Both the position numbers and the translations under genes were made by a program. Below are positions 8,001 to 17,780 of a stretch of 32,589 nt of DNA, piece after piece; position 1 is the first letter of the stretch, and the number at the start of each line of letters is the position of its first letter. This stretch comes from Lachnospiraceae bacterium (GTDB lineage Bacteria > Bacillota > Clostridia > Lachnospirales > Lachnospiraceae), in assembly GCA_017521195.1 (NCBI GenBank), contig JAFXGP010000044.1:1-32589 (forward strand), read 5' to 3'. The notes under the pieces are model-generated. The model was not told the DNA's origin, did not search any database, and saw nothing but the letters and a program-made list of their open reading frames with translations.

Positions 8001-9515
8001 CTAGAAATTAAAATACAAAAATGTGCTAACTCCGGACAAGGACACCACGCACCATACAAATAAAACCGCTGTTATCACAGCACTCACCACTGTCGGTTTA
8101 AACTTTTCTGCCAACTCATCAATATTTTTACCAAAGAAGGTAATTGCAACCGCAAATGCAGAAAATAAAATCATGATATAATATTCCGCATATGGTAACG
8201 CCGCTACTTTCAGAATCTTTAACACATACCAAAATTCTCCCAGATTAAAAGCTTCCGTAAAACCACTTCCCGGAAGTGCCCACTCTTTTGTAAAAATATT
8301 CATTAACAATGTGTTGGCTTGCGCTACATCAGAAGCACGGAAATATACCCAGGCAATACTCACATATATGAAAGTAAGAAAGCATGCTGTTGCTTTTAAG
8401 ATTCTACTTCCGGCTAATGTTGTACTATCAGAGTCCAATACAGCACTTTTAATAACATGTGTTTTTCTTTTTATTATCCACCACTTAGTTATTACATATA
8501 AAACTCCATGCATCATTCCCCAAAGAATAAAGTTCCACCCGGCTCCATGCCAGAGACCACTTAAGAAGAATACAATCAGATAATTCAGATACATTCTTCC
8601 TTCTCCCCTGCGGTTTCCACCTAAAGGAATATAAATGTTCTTGGTAAAGAAACGACTCAAAGTAATATGCCAACGTTTCCAAAAATCTACAATGTTGATA
8701 GCTTTATAGGGTGAATTAAAGTTATTTGCAATACGCATGCCAAACATACCGGCAATCCCCTTAGCCATATCACAATATCCGCTGAAATCGAAATATAGTT
8801 GTAAAGAATAAAATAAAATCGTAAATAAACTTTCAAAACCATTGATGCCATTCACATTACTGTAAGCAAAATCCACTGCAATTCCAAAGGTATCTGCAAT
8901 CAATACTTTCTTAGCCAATCCCAGAACAAATACATAAACACCCTTGGCGAAAATCTTCGCCTTTTCTTCTTTACTACGGTCATCATTCCCTATTCTGTTA
9001 AACTGGGGAATCATCTCTTCATGTACCACAATGGGTCCTGCAATTAATTGCGGGAAGAAAGATACAAAAAGTGCATAGTCGATAAAGGCAACTCCATCCA
9101 GCTCTCCACGATAGGTATCTACCAAAAAAGAAATCTGCTGGAAGGTAAAGAAACTGATTCCCAGAGGAAGCAGGATATACTTTAACGGAAAACTACTTCC
9201 AAAGAATACATTTACATTATCTATAAAGAAGTCAAGATACTTGAAGTAAAATAATACCGCAAGGTTCAAGATAACGCCTGTTATCAAAATTTTTCTGCTG
9301 TTTGTCGTAACAATCCACCTATGAATCAAATAATTCCCTAAGATACTACATATCATAATCAGCAAATAGCTTCGATTAAAATACCCGTAGAACCATAGGG
9401 AAAAACAAGTAAGCCACACCTTTGCCAGGGTGGCTTGTCTATTTTGTAAAATATAAAATCCAATTAAACATAATGGTAAAAATAGAAATATAAATATATA
9501 TGAGTTAAATAACAT
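8001..9515 (-). CDS. MBOAT family O-acyltransferase 2 (AlgI/DltB-like)
   Basis: A 504-residue polytopic O-acyltransferase. Landmarks: LPLGISFFTFQQISFLVDTY, SFFPQLIAGPIVVHEEMIPQ, LYFDFSGYCDMAKGIAGMFG, DFWKRWHITLSRF (H283), IYIPLGGNRRG and SGLWHGAGWNFILWG with the invariant H323. It is of the same subgroup as MBOAT 3 (20008-21543) and distinct from MBOAT 1. The gene starts MLFNSYIFIFLFLPL, nearly identical to the MBOAT 3 start, pointing to duplication. It lies between the epimerase gene (20 nt) and its SGNH partner (17 nt). It probably acetylates the polymer made by the surrounding genes. Confidence 0.94.
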   Translation of the reverse strand: MLFNSYIFIFLFLPLCLIGFYILQNRQATLAKVWLTCFSLWFYGYFNRSYLLIMICSILGNYLIHRWIVTTNSRKILITGVILNLAVLFYFKYLDFFIDNVNVFFGSSFPLKYILLPLGISFFTFQQISFLVDTYRGELDGVAFIDYALFVSFFPQLIAGPIVVHEEMIPQFNRIGNDDRSKEEKAKIFAKGVYVFVLGLAKKVLIADTFGIAVDFAYSNVNGINGFESLFTILFYSLQLYFDFSGYCDMAKGIAGMFGMRIANNFNSPYKAINIVDFWKRWHITLSRFFTKNIYIPLGGNRRGEGRMYLNYLIVFFLSGLWHGAGWNFILWGMMHGVLYVITKWWIIKRKTHVIKSAVLDSDSTTLAGSRILKATACFLTFIYVSIAWVYFRASDVAQANTLLMNIFTKEWALPGSGFTEAFNLGEFWYVLKILKVAALPYAEYYIMILFSAFAVAITFFGKNIDELAEKFKPTVVSAVITAVLFVWCVVSLSGVSTFLYFNF

Positions 9516-9535
9516 ATCTTTTTATCCCTAATAAA

Positions 9536-10558
9536 TTATTCATAATGATAATATTCCTTAAACCATTCTGCGAATTTAGATAACCCTTCTTGAATAGTGG
9601 TACTTGGTTTAAATCCAAAATCTTCCATCAAATCTGTTACATCCGCATAAGTCTGGTATACATCTCCCGGCTGCATTGGAAAGAATTCTTTTTTTGCTTC
9701 TTTTCCCAAACATTTTTCTAAAGTAGCAATATAATCCATTAATTTTTCCGGCTTATTGTTTCCAATATTATAAATCTTATAATATGCTCCGTTAGCATCT
9801 TCGGCCGGAGGATTACAGAGCAGATTCTCAATCCCCTTTACAATATCGTCCACATAAGTAAAATCACGGTACATATCACCATTATTATATATCTGAATAG
9901 GTTCCCCATTCATAATCTTCTTCGCAAATTTAAAATAAGCCATATCCGGTCTTCCCATAGGACCATACACCGTGAAGAAACGAAGTCCTGTCAAAGGAAT
10001 CTTATACAATTTACTATAGGCATGAGCCATTAACTCATTAGATTTCTTTGTTGCCGCATACAAACTTACCGGTCTGTCCACCTGATCCGAGGTAGAAAAC
10101 GGAATCTTATCATTGGCTCCGTATACAGAACTGGAAGATGCATACACCAAGTGCTCTACCAGATAGTTACGGCATCCCTCTAAAATATGAAAAAATCCCA
10201 TCATATTAGACTGCATATAAGCATCCGGATTATCAATACTATAACGGACTCCAGCCTGTGCACCAAGATTTACCACAATTTCAGGTTTATAGGTTTCAAA
10301 TACATCAAAAACCTCTTCCTTATTTGCCAAATCCCCCTTGATAAAAGTAAAATTATCATACTTTTTTAAGATAGCAAGGCGGTCTTCCTTTAAGGACACT
10401 TCGTAATAATCATTCATATTATCAAAACCGATAACCTTTGCCCCTTTATCCAATAAAGATTTTGATAAAAAAAATCCTATAAACCCTGCTCCACCGGTAA
10501 TAAAATATGTTTTATTAACGTCTAATACTTTCATACTTCCTCTTATCCTGCCTATCAT
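9536..10558 (-). CDS. NAD-dependent UDP-sugar epimerase, UDP-glucuronate 4-epimerase type
   Basis: An extended short-chain dehydrogenase. Near the N-terminus is the Rossmann motif TGGAGFIG; the catalytic signature follows as SSSSVYG and SLYAATKKSNE (Tyr-x-x-x-Lys). GAQAGVRYSIDNPDAYMQSN and VYGPMGRPDMAYFKF are characteristic of the LpsL/Cap1J-type UDP-glucuronate 4-epimerases, which make UDP-galacturonate from UDP-glucuronate. The UDP-glucose dehydrogenase immediately upstream would supply the substrate. Two starts have plausible ribosome binding sites: the ATG at 10558 (GGAG, 7 nt) and the ATG at 10534 (GAGG, 4-5 nt), which would shorten the protein to 332 residues, closer to usual family N-termini. 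Substrate assignment is from family and context. Confidence 0.88.
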   Translation of the reverse strand: MIGRIRGSMKVLDVNKTYFITGGAGFIGFFLSKSLLDKGAKVIGFDNMNDYYEVSLKEDRLAILKKYDNFTFIKGDLANKEEVFDVFETYKPEIVVNLGAQAGVRYSIDNPDAYMQSNMMGFFHILEGCRNYLVEHLVYASSSSVYGANDKIPFSTSDQVDRPVSLYAATKKSNELMAHAYSKLYKIPLTGLRFFTVYGPMGRPDMAYFKFAKKIMNGEPIQIYNNGDMYRDFTYVDDIVKGIENLLCNPPAEDANGAYYKIYNIGNNKPEKLMDYIATLEKCLGKEAKKEFFPMQPGDVYQTYADVTDLMEDFGFKPSTTIQEGLSKFAEWFKEYYHYE

Positions 10559-10626
10559 AGTTCATCTCCGGAACCCCAAGTAATTGCAAATATATAATTT
10601 ACATTTAATTTTAAATACATATATTA

Positions 10627-11940
10627 TTAACGCCCTATACTATAATACTCTACTCCGGCATTTTTCATATCTTCCGTTGTATAAAGATTTCTTCCATCAT
10701 ACACTAACGGAATTCTCATATACTTCTTATAGTCTTCGGGTTTTACCGCTTTTATTTCTCCCCATTCAGTGAACACAAAGCAAATAGCAGCATCCTGCAA
10801 TGCTTCTTCAGGAGTACTTACATAATGCATCTGACCTCTGCCAATATGTCCTTCCGGGAACTGCAATTTAGCTCTTGGAACACCTACAGGATCATACGCA
10901 TAAATATCTGCTCCCTGTTCCAATAACAATTTGATATTTTCTGCTGACGGTGCTTCTCTTAAATCGTCGGTTCCCGCTTTAAAAGTAAGTCCCAGCACTG
11001 CAACTTTTAGTCCATCAAAGGTAATCATTCTGGATTTCGCCTTTTCAAAAAGACGGGTTTTCTGACGGGTATTTACATCCACACAAGCTTCTACTGTCTT
11101 TAATTCGTAGCCATATTGTTTCGCCAAAAACTTCAATGCTTTGGTATCCTTCGGGAAACAACTTCCACCAAAACCAATACCGGCATTTAAGAATCGAGCA
11201 CCTATTCTCTCATCGTAGCTCATTCCCTTTGCCACATCTTCAATATCCGCTCCCACCAATTCGCAAAGGTTGGCAATATCATTCATATAAGAAATCTTCA
11301 GCGCAAGAAAATCGTTGCAGGCATACTTAATCATTTCCGCAGAACGTCTCTTTACAGACACAATCGGAATATTAAATGGCTCATATATTTCCATTAACAA
11401 TTTTTCAGCTTCTTTACTTTCTGTACCAATAATAATTCTGGCTGCATGAAGTGTATCCCTTACTGCAGTCCCTTGTGCCAGGAATTCCGGGTTAGATGCT
11501 ACTTCAATCTTCACATCTCTGATTAAAAAATCATGGATAAATTGCTCCACTTTATCGTTAGTACCAATAGGAACTGTAGATTTTACCACTACCAAACAAT
11601 CTTTTTCCACAGATTCTGCAATCTGACGACAAACGGTTGCTATATAGCTTAAGTTAGCACTTCCATCCGGCATTTCCGGAGTACCCACGCCAATAAAAAT
11701 AACATCCGCTTCTTTATATGCAGCCTTATAATCTGTAGTATAGCGAAGACGCCCTGTAGCATTGTTCTTTTTCATTAATTCTTCCAGTCCATCTTCATAA
11801 ATCGGAGAAACACCGCTCTCCATTAATTTGACTTTCTTTTCATCCACATCCACGCAGGTAACATCATGTCCCACTTCCGCGAAACATACACCGGCAACCA
11901 AGCCTACATATCCTGTTCCTGCTACTGCAATCTTTCTCAT
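10627..11940 (-). CDS. ugd: UDP-glucose 6-dehydrogenase
   Basis: A 437-residue Ugd/TuaD-type enzyme oxidising UDP-glucose to UDP-glucuronate with two NAD+. The N-terminal NAD motif is VAGTGYVGLVAGVCFA (residues 6-21). Other landmarks are GVGTPEMPDGSANLSY, KSTVPIGT, NPEFLAQGTA, and the catalytic GFGGSCFPKDTKAL with C261; the C-terminal domain carries LTFKAGTDDLREAPS. An in-frame ATG 33 nt upstream exists, but AAGGAG placed 9 nt before the ATG at 11938-11940 selects the shorter form. Its ATG overlaps the TGA of the upstream membrane protein by 4 nt (ATGA), indicating coupling. With the epimerase it provides uronic acid donors for the polymer. Confidence 0.97.
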   Translation of the reverse strand: MRKIAVAGTGYVGLVAGVCFAEVGHDVTCVDVDEKKVKLMESGVSPIYEDGLEELMKKNNATGRLRYTTDYKAAYKEADVIFIGVGTPEMPDGSANLSYIATVCRQIAESVEKDCLVVVKSTVPIGTNDKVEQFIHDFLIRDVKIEVASNPEFLAQGTAVRDTLHAARIIIGTESKEAEKLLMEIYEPFNIPIVSVKRRSAEMIKYACNDFLALKISYMNDIANLCELVGADIEDVAKGMSYDERIGARFLNAGIGFGGSCFPKDTKALKFLAKQYGYELKTVEACVDVNTRQKTRLFEKAKSRMITFDGLKVAVLGLTFKAGTDDLREAPSAENIKLLLEQGADIYAYDPVGVPRAKLQFPEGHIGRGQMHYVSTPEEALQDAAICFVFTEWGEIKAVKPEDYKKYMRIPLVYDGRNLYTTEDMKNAGVEYYSIGR

Positions 11941-13649
11941 ATTTTCTTTTCTCCTTGCTTCCGCCATACCCATAAAGATAAGAGTATGGACAAAAAGGTA
12001 ATCATATCAGATATCTTCTGTATCATGGTCCCCCGATACCACACCCGAATATCTCCTATAAAATCTTCTATTTCTACACTAACAAGTCCATTTTCACTTT
12101 TAACAACCGGCAAAAACTCCCCAGTTCCGCTTTCGGCCACATATCCTTTATACATATACAAAGGCAATTCCAATACTCCATCCACTGAGGGATTCTCTTC
12201 TATGCTAATCTTAATCTCATCCTTTTCCCTTCTCCATTGATATCGGATGCCTTCCCTGTTAGCGACTACTATTTCGCCACGGTCCGTATACATATAGAAC
12301 GACACCCCCTCAGGGAGATACAATGCATCTGCAGCATTTTTATCATAACGAATCTGATATTTATGGTAAAATTCCGGATTATTTTCCCGTACATACGCAT
12401 AATCATCCCACTGTACATATACCTGATATGCATATCGTGGGCCAACAACCATACCGGCAATTAACAATGTTCCTATCAACATTGTCCATTGCACCCTTGT
12501 TTGGATTTTAGAATCACATCCTGCATTCTCTATGGTCCAAATTCCGCAAAAGCTAAGCCCTAAAGTAATCAGAGGCAAGATTCTCCAAGGAAACTGTGTA
12601 AAAGCCATAAATTCTTTTGCAATGTTCATGGCGGGCTTTACCGCCAGTAAAAGTAAACACACAATAGAACTTACTGCTACAACCATTTGTTTTTTGTTAA
12701 ATCTTGGTTTAACAACAATTCCTGTAACAATTAGCAATATCACAAACAATCCTATAGCACCCGGATGCCAATATTCAATATCCCAGGAAAGTGAAAACAA
12801 CGATACCAGAATTTTTTTCACTTCATAAGGAATTAAGTAATCTATCCAATCAACGGAATATTCCATAAAGGCCTGTTTCTGGAAATCGTTATTCCCCGGT
12901 GTCTGTACCTTTTGGTACAACATCTGTTCAAACATAGGGAACAAAAAGCTTGCCGAAAGACCTATCATAAGAGCTGCCGCTTTAAGAATCTCAAGCACTT
13001 TTTTTCCAACAAGCACTTCTTTTATCTCTATCAAACACCAGATACACAATACAAAAGTTGTTAATAATAATGTTAACATATGAGACAGTGCTATTCCCGA
13101 CATGGACACTGCCAATAACAACCAATTTTTTCTTCTCTTTTCACCATATATTATATTAACAAAAGAACCGACCACTAATGGTAAACACATCAGTGCCAAA
13201 GATTCTCCCACAGAGCTTCGAATACATAAATTCGATAAACAGCCGGCAGAAAACGTATAGATGTACGCAAAATACAAACAAATATCTTCTCTTTTATTCA
13301 AAAGACGGACCGAATAATAAGCGATTCCAAAAGTCCCCCACAAAATCATTACCACGAAAAGCTTATATGACATTACTTCATTCAACCCAAGGCATACCAA
13401 AACCGCAGGAATGTATAAAAACAAATCTCCATAGTACAAGGCTGCCCCGTATCCATATCCATTAAAGCTGTCAGCCAACATTCTGATAGGAATTCTCCAT
13501 GGCTCTTTTTTTAATTGAGATGCCATGGTGCCTATTCTATATATATGAAACCACAAATCATGCCCTAAAGGTAATATCAACAACAAAACCAAGGAAGCAA
13601 TCATCAGGGTACTGAATATCATTACTCTTTTTAACTTTTTGTCTTTCAA
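11937..13649 (-). CDS. Polytopic membrane protein, PTPS-related/YfhO-like (GT-C type)
   Basis: A 570-residue protein with an N-terminal helix, then GHDLWFHIYRI in the first outer loop, about ten further spans up to around residue 395, an extracytoplasmic segment (about 400-540) and a C-terminal helix followed by a basic tail. The G-H-D/F-H-x-x-R loop is typical of membrane proteins annotated as 6-pyruvoyl-tetrahydropterin-synthase-related (PF10131), a GT-C-like family found in glycan loci. It probably uses a polyprenyl-phosphate sugar donor made by the GT2 enzyme encoded just upstream. The start is TTG at 13647-13649 with AAAGGA 11 nt upstream. It overlaps ugd by 4 nt. No enzymatic function has been shown here. 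Confidence 0.7.
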   Translation of the reverse strand: MKDKKLKRVMIFSTLMIASLVLLLILPLGHDLWFHIYRIGTMASQLKKEPWRIPIRMLADSFNGYGYGAALYYGDLFLYIPAVLVCLGLNEVMSYKLFVVMILWGTFGIAYYSVRLLNKREDICLYFAYIYTFSAGCLSNLCIRSSVGESLALMCLPLVVGSFVNIIYGEKRRKNWLLLAVSMSGIALSHMLTLLLTTFVLCIWCLIEIKEVLVGKKVLEILKAAALMIGLSASFLFPMFEQMLYQKVQTPGNNDFQKQAFMEYSVDWIDYLIPYEVKKILVSLFSLSWDIEYWHPGAIGLFVILLIVTGIVVKPRFNKKQMVVAVSSIVCLLLLAVKPAMNIAKEFMAFTQFPWRILPLITLGLSFCGIWTIENAGCDSKIQTRVQWTMLIGTLLIAGMVVGPRYAYQVYVQWDDYAYVRENNPEFYHKYQIRYDKNAADALYLPEGVSFYMYTDRGEIVVANREGIRYQWRREKDEIKISIEENPSVDGVLELPLYMYKGYVAESGTGEFLPVVKSENGLVSVEIEDFIGDIRVWYRGTMIQKISDMITFLSILLSLWVWRKQGEKKI

Positions 13650-13692
13650 ACTTACAACAATCCTTTCTCAAAAGGAATTCTATTATCATTAC

Positions 13693-14634
13693 CTAACGAT
13701 TATTTTTACTTACAAATTCACTGTAAACACGATTTAAATCCATCTCGAAATTCTTGCGGTCACGCTGCACAATATTGTTCAGGATTAACCCCGAGAAGAA
13801 TGATTGGATTGCTGCCAATACCACAAAACCACACACAATTAAAGTCGGGAATTTCATCACCAAACCGGTCTTCACAAATTCCATAAATACCGGAATAAAG
13901 AAAATTGCCGCCAATAACATCAGCAATAACGATACTATTCCAAAGAACGGTAACGGTTTATATTCTCTAAACAATCTGGCAATGGTTAATAATACCTTTA
14001 TTCCATCAGAGTAGGTGTTTAATTTAGACTCACTGCCTTCCGGTCGGTCACGGTAGTCTACCAGAACATTTTCTACCTGCATGTTATTGTTTACTGCATG
14101 AATAGTCATTTCTGTTTCAATTTCAAATCCCTTAGACATTACAGGAAATGTTTTAACAAACTGGTAGCTAAAAGCTCTGTAACCGGTCATAATGTCCTTA
14201 ATTTCACTTTTAAATAAAAGATTAATACTTCCACGGACCAAAGAGTTCCCGAAGTTATGGAACGGTCTCTTATTCTCTGTGAAATATGTGGTAGACAAAC
14301 GATCTCCCACTACCATATCCGCATTATGATGCAATACTTTATCCACCATTTCACCGGCATATTCCATAGGATAGGTGTCATCTCCATCCACCATTATATA
14401 ACAGTGGGCATCTATTTCACGGAACATTCTTCTGATTACATTGCCCTTTCCCTGCATATATTCATAGCGAACTATAGCCCCTGCTTTTTTCGCCAACTCC
14501 ACGGTTCTGTCTTTGGAATTATTATCATATACGTATACAACAGCTTCCGGTAATGCTGCTTTCGCATCAGCCACTACTTTCGCGATTGTCTTTTCTTCAT
14601 TGTAACAAGGTATCAAAACTGCTATTTTGTCCAT
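13693..14634 (-). CDS. GT2 glycosyltransferase with C-terminal membrane anchor (polyprenyl-phosphate sugar synthase-like)
   Basis: A 313-residue protein with a GT2 fold: VLIPCYNEEKTI near the N-terminus, YDNNSKDRT (36-44), and MVDGDDTYP (81-89) as the nucleotide-sugar and metal site. It has two C-terminal transmembrane helices (roughly 235-257 and 268-293). This arrangement matches the DPM1/GtrB group, which charge polyprenyl phosphate with a sugar on the cytoplasmic face. The neighbouring GT-C-like proteins could use such donors outside. The ATG at 14632-14634 has GGAG 8 nt upstream and is preferred to an in-frame ATG 45 nt further up. It is the first gene of a transcription unit beginning at the promoter 14668-14696. 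Confidence 0.9.
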   Translation of the reverse strand: MDKIAVLIPCYNEEKTIAKVVADAKAALPEAVVYVYDNNSKDRTVELAKKAGAIVRYEYMQGKGNVIRRMFREIDAHCYIMVDGDDTYPMEYAGEMVDKVLHHNADMVVGDRLSTTYFTENKRPFHNFGNSLVRGSINLLFKSEIKDIMTGYRAFSYQFVKTFPVMSKGFEIETEMTIHAVNNNMQVENVLVDYRDRPEGSESKLNTYSDGIKVLLTIARLFREYKPLPFFGIVSLLLMLLAAIFFIPVFMEFVKTGLVMKFPTLIVCGFVVLAAIQSFFSGLILNNIVQRDRKNFEMDLNRVYSEFVSKNNR

Positions 14635-14667
14635 TTTACTTTCTCCATGACGTATTTTTACTACTAA

Positions 14668-14696
14668 ATTATAATACATAACTTAACTTTGGACAA
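14668..14696 (-). promoter_or_regulatory. Sigma-A promoter of the GT2-ugd-epimerase-MBOAT 2 unit
   Basis: A perfect -10 TATAAT (14668-14673) lies 17 bp from -35 TTGTCC (14691-14696, four of six consensus) on the minus strand, about 34 nt before the GT2 ATG. It lies between the CotH-unit terminator and the GT2 gene, consistent with a new transcript starting here. Confidence 0.75.
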
Positions 14697-14718
14697 TCAA
14701 AATCCACAAATTACCATG

Positions 14719-14756
14719 AAAAATGAGCTTATCTTCACCTAAGATAAGCTCATTTT
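14719..14756 (-). terminator. Intrinsic terminator after the CotH-type gene
   Basis: A perfect stem of about 16 bp (AAAATGAGCTTATCTT / AAGATAAGCTCATTTT) with a 5-nt loop is followed on the minus strand by a U run. It begins 3 nt after the CotH-type stop codon. The A/T-rich flanks are symmetrical, so it could work in both directions, but no convergent gene uses it. Confidence 0.9.
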
Positions 14757-14758
14757 AT

Positions 14759-16297
14759 TTATTTTATACTCTCCATATATTTATCCATTGATTCAATCTT
14801 CCTACGGGTATAGTCATAGATATAACTGTCTGACCAATATTCCTCTCTGCTTCCCCAAAACAAACAATCTCTTATATACGAACCGGAGGAATGAATATAA
14901 TTAAATTGCGAATCCAACATAGCATATATATTTTCTTCCGTAATAATACGTTCTCTTAATTCCTTCCATCTGGCATACATTTTCTTATTCATATCATCGG
15001 AATTCAATTCATATAGATACTCCATATCTTTCTGCGTAGCCCATATTACGTCAATGTATTTTTCCTGATACATATTAAAATGATATTTATGTTCCGTATA
15101 CCAGCCATTTCCCCAGGTCATATTTAAATCCCAAGGAATTTTTACAATCTGATAGGTATCATCACTTTGATAATCTGCCCAATAGTAAGTATTCTTTCTT
15201 ATGTTATCTCCACCACTGATAAAATTCAAAAACAACTGATAATCAATGGCATTTTCCATATTCAGTATCTTTGTTGCTTCCTCATAATCGATAATTTGCT
15301 TTTCATTCAACCCATAATACCAATTTTTCAGCGGTTCCCAATGCTCTTTTGTAAAAGTTTGTGGATATTTTAATTCAAAAGTTGGAGTCATATCTTCTGT
15401 CAGTTCAAGATAAAAATCATCTTCCCCAATATCTTTAATATCTACACCTTTATACAGAATATCCTTTTCATTTAATCCTAATGCTTTTTTATCAATTCTT
15501 TCTGACAGGCCATACACACCCAAATATTCGTTATCCACAAACAACTCTACGAATTCCATGGATATTCCTTCGTCATTGGCTACATGGTTACTCTGTGCTA
15601 TTTGCTTCCACAAATCATAGGATATCTTGTTGTGTATTAAACCTTCATCATCATATAACGAGTGTAACATCCAGTCATCATCTTTACGCATGCCTAACAA
15701 AGAATATTGCTTATCTGTAAAAGTAACTTTATAACTGTGTTTCGGAAATGCAAGGCTACTGGCTCCACGTAGCCGAAATTTACAATTACCTTCCTGATAT
15801 CTATGGCTATCACTATACTGGTCATATATCCATATAGTTCCATAATGCTCCTCTTCTTCAGAAACATTTACAGTACTCAAATTCGCCACGGGCATACCGG
15901 TGAAATAAACATTATACATCCAATACTTTTCTTCCCCAATACGAAACAATCGGAATACATGATTGGATGACATGGCACCAGCCTTATCATTCCACAATTC
16001 ATCCGCCAGAAAAACAAGTTTTCCTTCCGCACACTGCAACTTTCCATGAAAATACTTCTCCTCCAATTTTTGAGGAATCAAAAGCATATTCTGGGCTTCG
16101 TCATATCCCAATTCCTGTTCTTCAAATTGTACATCCGTTTCAAAACCTGCAAACTCTTTTTCCAAACACAAAGAATCTATTTCTTCCTGAGAAAGTACTT
16201 CCACTCCTAACTCTTTTCCCGGTTCCTTAGTATCTTTATCTAAAACAACAATACCTATCAGTAGCACGGAAAAGAGTAACATGGCAATTCGCTTCAT
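14759..16297 (-). CDS. CotH-family kinase, secreted or membrane-anchored
   Basis: A 512-residue protein with an N-terminal hydrophobic segment (about 4-19) acting as signal or anchor. CotH landmarks are FRLRGASSLAFPKHSYKVTF (174-193), VYGLSERIDKKALGL (261-275) and KIPWDLNMTWGNGWY (386-400) with the metal-binding Asp390. CotH of Bacillus is an atypical protein kinase phosphorylating spore coat proteins; gut Clostridia carry many exported homologues whose targets are unknown. It is preceded by DUF4956 and VTC-domain genes, a known association. GGAG sits 8 nt before the ATG. It is the last gene of its unit, closed by a strong terminator. Substrate cannot be deduced. Confidence 0.9.
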   Translation of the reverse strand: MKRIAMLLFSVLLIGIVVLDKDTKEPGKELGVEVLSQEEIDSLCLEKEFAGFETDVQFEEQELGYDEAQNMLLIPQKLEEKYFHGKLQCAEGKLVFLADELWNDKAGAMSSNHVFRLFRIGEEKYWMYNVYFTGMPVANLSTVNVSEEEEHYGTIWIYDQYSDSHRYQEGNCKFRLRGASSLAFPKHSYKVTFTDKQYSLLGMRKDDDWMLHSLYDDEGLIHNKISYDLWKQIAQSNHVANDEGISMEFVELFVDNEYLGVYGLSERIDKKALGLNEKDILYKGVDIKDIGEDDFYLELTEDMTPTFELKYPQTFTKEHWEPLKNWYYGLNEKQIIDYEEATKILNMENAIDYQLFLNFISGGDNIRKNTYYWADYQSDDTYQIVKIPWDLNMTWGNGWYTEHKYHFNMYQEKYIDVIWATQKDMEYLYELNSDDMNKKMYARWKELRERIITEENIYAMLDSQFNYIHSSGSYIRDCLFWGSREEYWSDSYIYDYTRRKIESMDKYMESIK

Positions 16298-16361
16298 ATA
16301 ACATTCTCCCCAATCCGGATTCTTTTCCTTAATTATGTAGTCTCAAAACATCCTGTTCCTT

Positions 16362-17036
16362 TTAAAAAGTCACCTCTCCATTATGAGAAACCAACGATGC
16401 AGATGTGACATTTTCCAATTCAATAAGACGGTTTACTAATTCAGTTTCGCCCTTTACTTTTACTTCAATTGCCATATCCAAGTGATCTTTTGTCAAATTT
16501 CTCGCTTTTACTTTATACAAAGAGCAATACTCCCCTACCACTTCCATTATTTGTTTTTCATTTGAGTGACAATCGGAATTAACCAATAAAATCTGAGGAG
16601 CCTTTGCCACCGGCAACCACTCTGCTACCAGAATTCCTATAGTCACTATGGCTGAATATACAATGGCAATCCCAAAACAACTGGCTCCGCACATAATCCC
16701 TGCACTAATGGACCAAAACAAAAATACAAGATCCATGGGGTCTTTCACTGCTGTACGGAAACGTACAATGGATAATGCACCAACCATACCTAAAGAAATT
16801 ACAATATTTGACTGGATTGTAAGAATAATCGCTGATGTAATAATTCCTAATGCCAGAAGGGATGTATTAAAGCTTTTATTATAAAAAGCCTTTTTATTCA
16901 CAAAGCGATAGGCAATAAAAATGTAAAAAGAAACAAGTGCCGTAACAATCGCCACCATTAAAATTGATTTTGTTGTCAGACCGTTAGACGAATATCCCTG
17001 TAAAAATGTTGATTTGAAAATATCTGCAAAATTCAT
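16362..17036 (-). CDS. DUF4956 membrane protein
   Basis: A 224-residue protein with four or five transmembrane helices in residues 20-150 and a soluble C-terminal domain (about 155-224). The stretch GALSIVRFRTAVKDPMDLVF in the membrane region is the recognisable DUF4956 signature. Such proteins recur next to VTC-domain and CotH genes, as here, and the C-terminal part resembles small sensory folds. The GGAGG ribosome binding site lies inside the end of the VTC gene, which stops 2 nt before this ATG, so translation is tightly coupled. Biochemical function is unknown; a membrane partner of the VTC protein is an inference. Confidence 0.85.
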   Translation of the reverse strand: MNFADIFKSTFLQGYSSNGLTTKSILMVAIVTALVSFYIFIAYRFVNKKAFYNKSFNTSLLALGIITSAIILTIQSNIVISLGMVGALSIVRFRTAVKDPMDLVFLFWSISAGIMCGASCFGIAIVYSAIVTIGILVAEWLPVAKAPQILLVNSDCHSNEKQIMEVVGEYCSLYKVKARNLTKDHLDMAIEVKVKGETELVNRLIELENVTSASLVSHNGEVTF

Positions 17037-17038
17037 AT

Positions 17039-17758
17039 TTAAATTCCTCCATGAGTATTGTATTTTCTACATAAATAATATTTTGAAAAACTTGTCCATT
17101 GTAAGGTCTCTAATTGCATATGCTCCTTAATGTAAGAAAGAAGAAATGCATCCCATTTTACTTCTATAATACTTTGTCCTTTTTCTAAAATAGGCCGTGT
17201 GGCAATTCTTTTCTCCAGAAAATTCTGAATATCATCAGATGAACTAATATTTTCGTCAAAGGTAATTCTTACATTTCCATTTTTTTCAACAAAGGGAAAT
17301 CTCCGGTATTCTACAATAACCGTTGGGCGCATTGCTTTTGTCTGCATTTCCAACAGTAATTCTTTTTGAAGCGCGGGCATATCTTCTCCGATTTGCACGC
17401 GCTCATTTTTCATTAATCTTCTACATATTTCTTCACTAATTTGACAGGAGACTTTTGAGGTCATCTGCCTTTCTTTACTTTTTTTCTCCAGCACAATTTT
17501 TCGGGCATCTGCATTATATATTCGTATTCTATATTTATCTCTTTTGTCGCAACCATCTTCATTTTCCTGATAGCATTGATTGTCCGGAGTATCAAAATAA
17601 AGACTTCTGATATCGTAAAACCCTTCAATTCCTGCGTGACTATCCGGACGTAACAATCCTTTTGCTCTCATTTTCAGAATGGCATTTTGCAAACTATTAC
17701 AGATATACTTATATTCATGCCTGTATTTTTTTTCCATTCTATTTTCCATTCTCCTCAT
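17039..17758 (-). CDS. VTC-domain protein (polyphosphate polymerase-like)
   Basis: A 239-residue soluble protein resembling the tunnel domain of yeast VTC4, which makes polyphosphate from ATP. Visible features are KYRHEYKYIC at the N-terminus, IRSLYFDTPDNQCYQENEDG, KYRIRIYN, KIVLEKKSKERQMTSKVSC, VIVEYRRFPFV, RITFDENISS and SIIEVKWDAFLLSYI: alternating basic and acidic residues lining a triphosphate tunnel. It lies between an SGNH gene and DUF4956. The start is uncertain: in-frame ATGs at 17758, 17749 and 17737 cluster around GAGGAG, and the most downstream one gives the usual family N-terminus (MEKKYRHEY). Actual polyphosphate synthesis is not established for these bacterial homologues. Confidence 0.85.
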   Translation of the reverse strand: MRRMENRMEKKYRHEYKYICNSLQNAILKMRAKGLLRPDSHAGIEGFYDIRSLYFDTPDNQCYQENEDGCDKRDKYRIRIYNADARKIVLEKKSKERQMTSKVSCQISEEICRRLMKNERVQIGEDMPALQKELLLEMQTKAMRPTVIVEYRRFPFVEKNGNVRITFDENISSSDDIQNFLEKRIATRPILEKGQSIIEVKWDAFLLSYIKEHMQLETLQWTSFSKYYLCRKYNTHGGI

Positions 17759-17780
17759 TGTACTGTATCTTACATTTTAT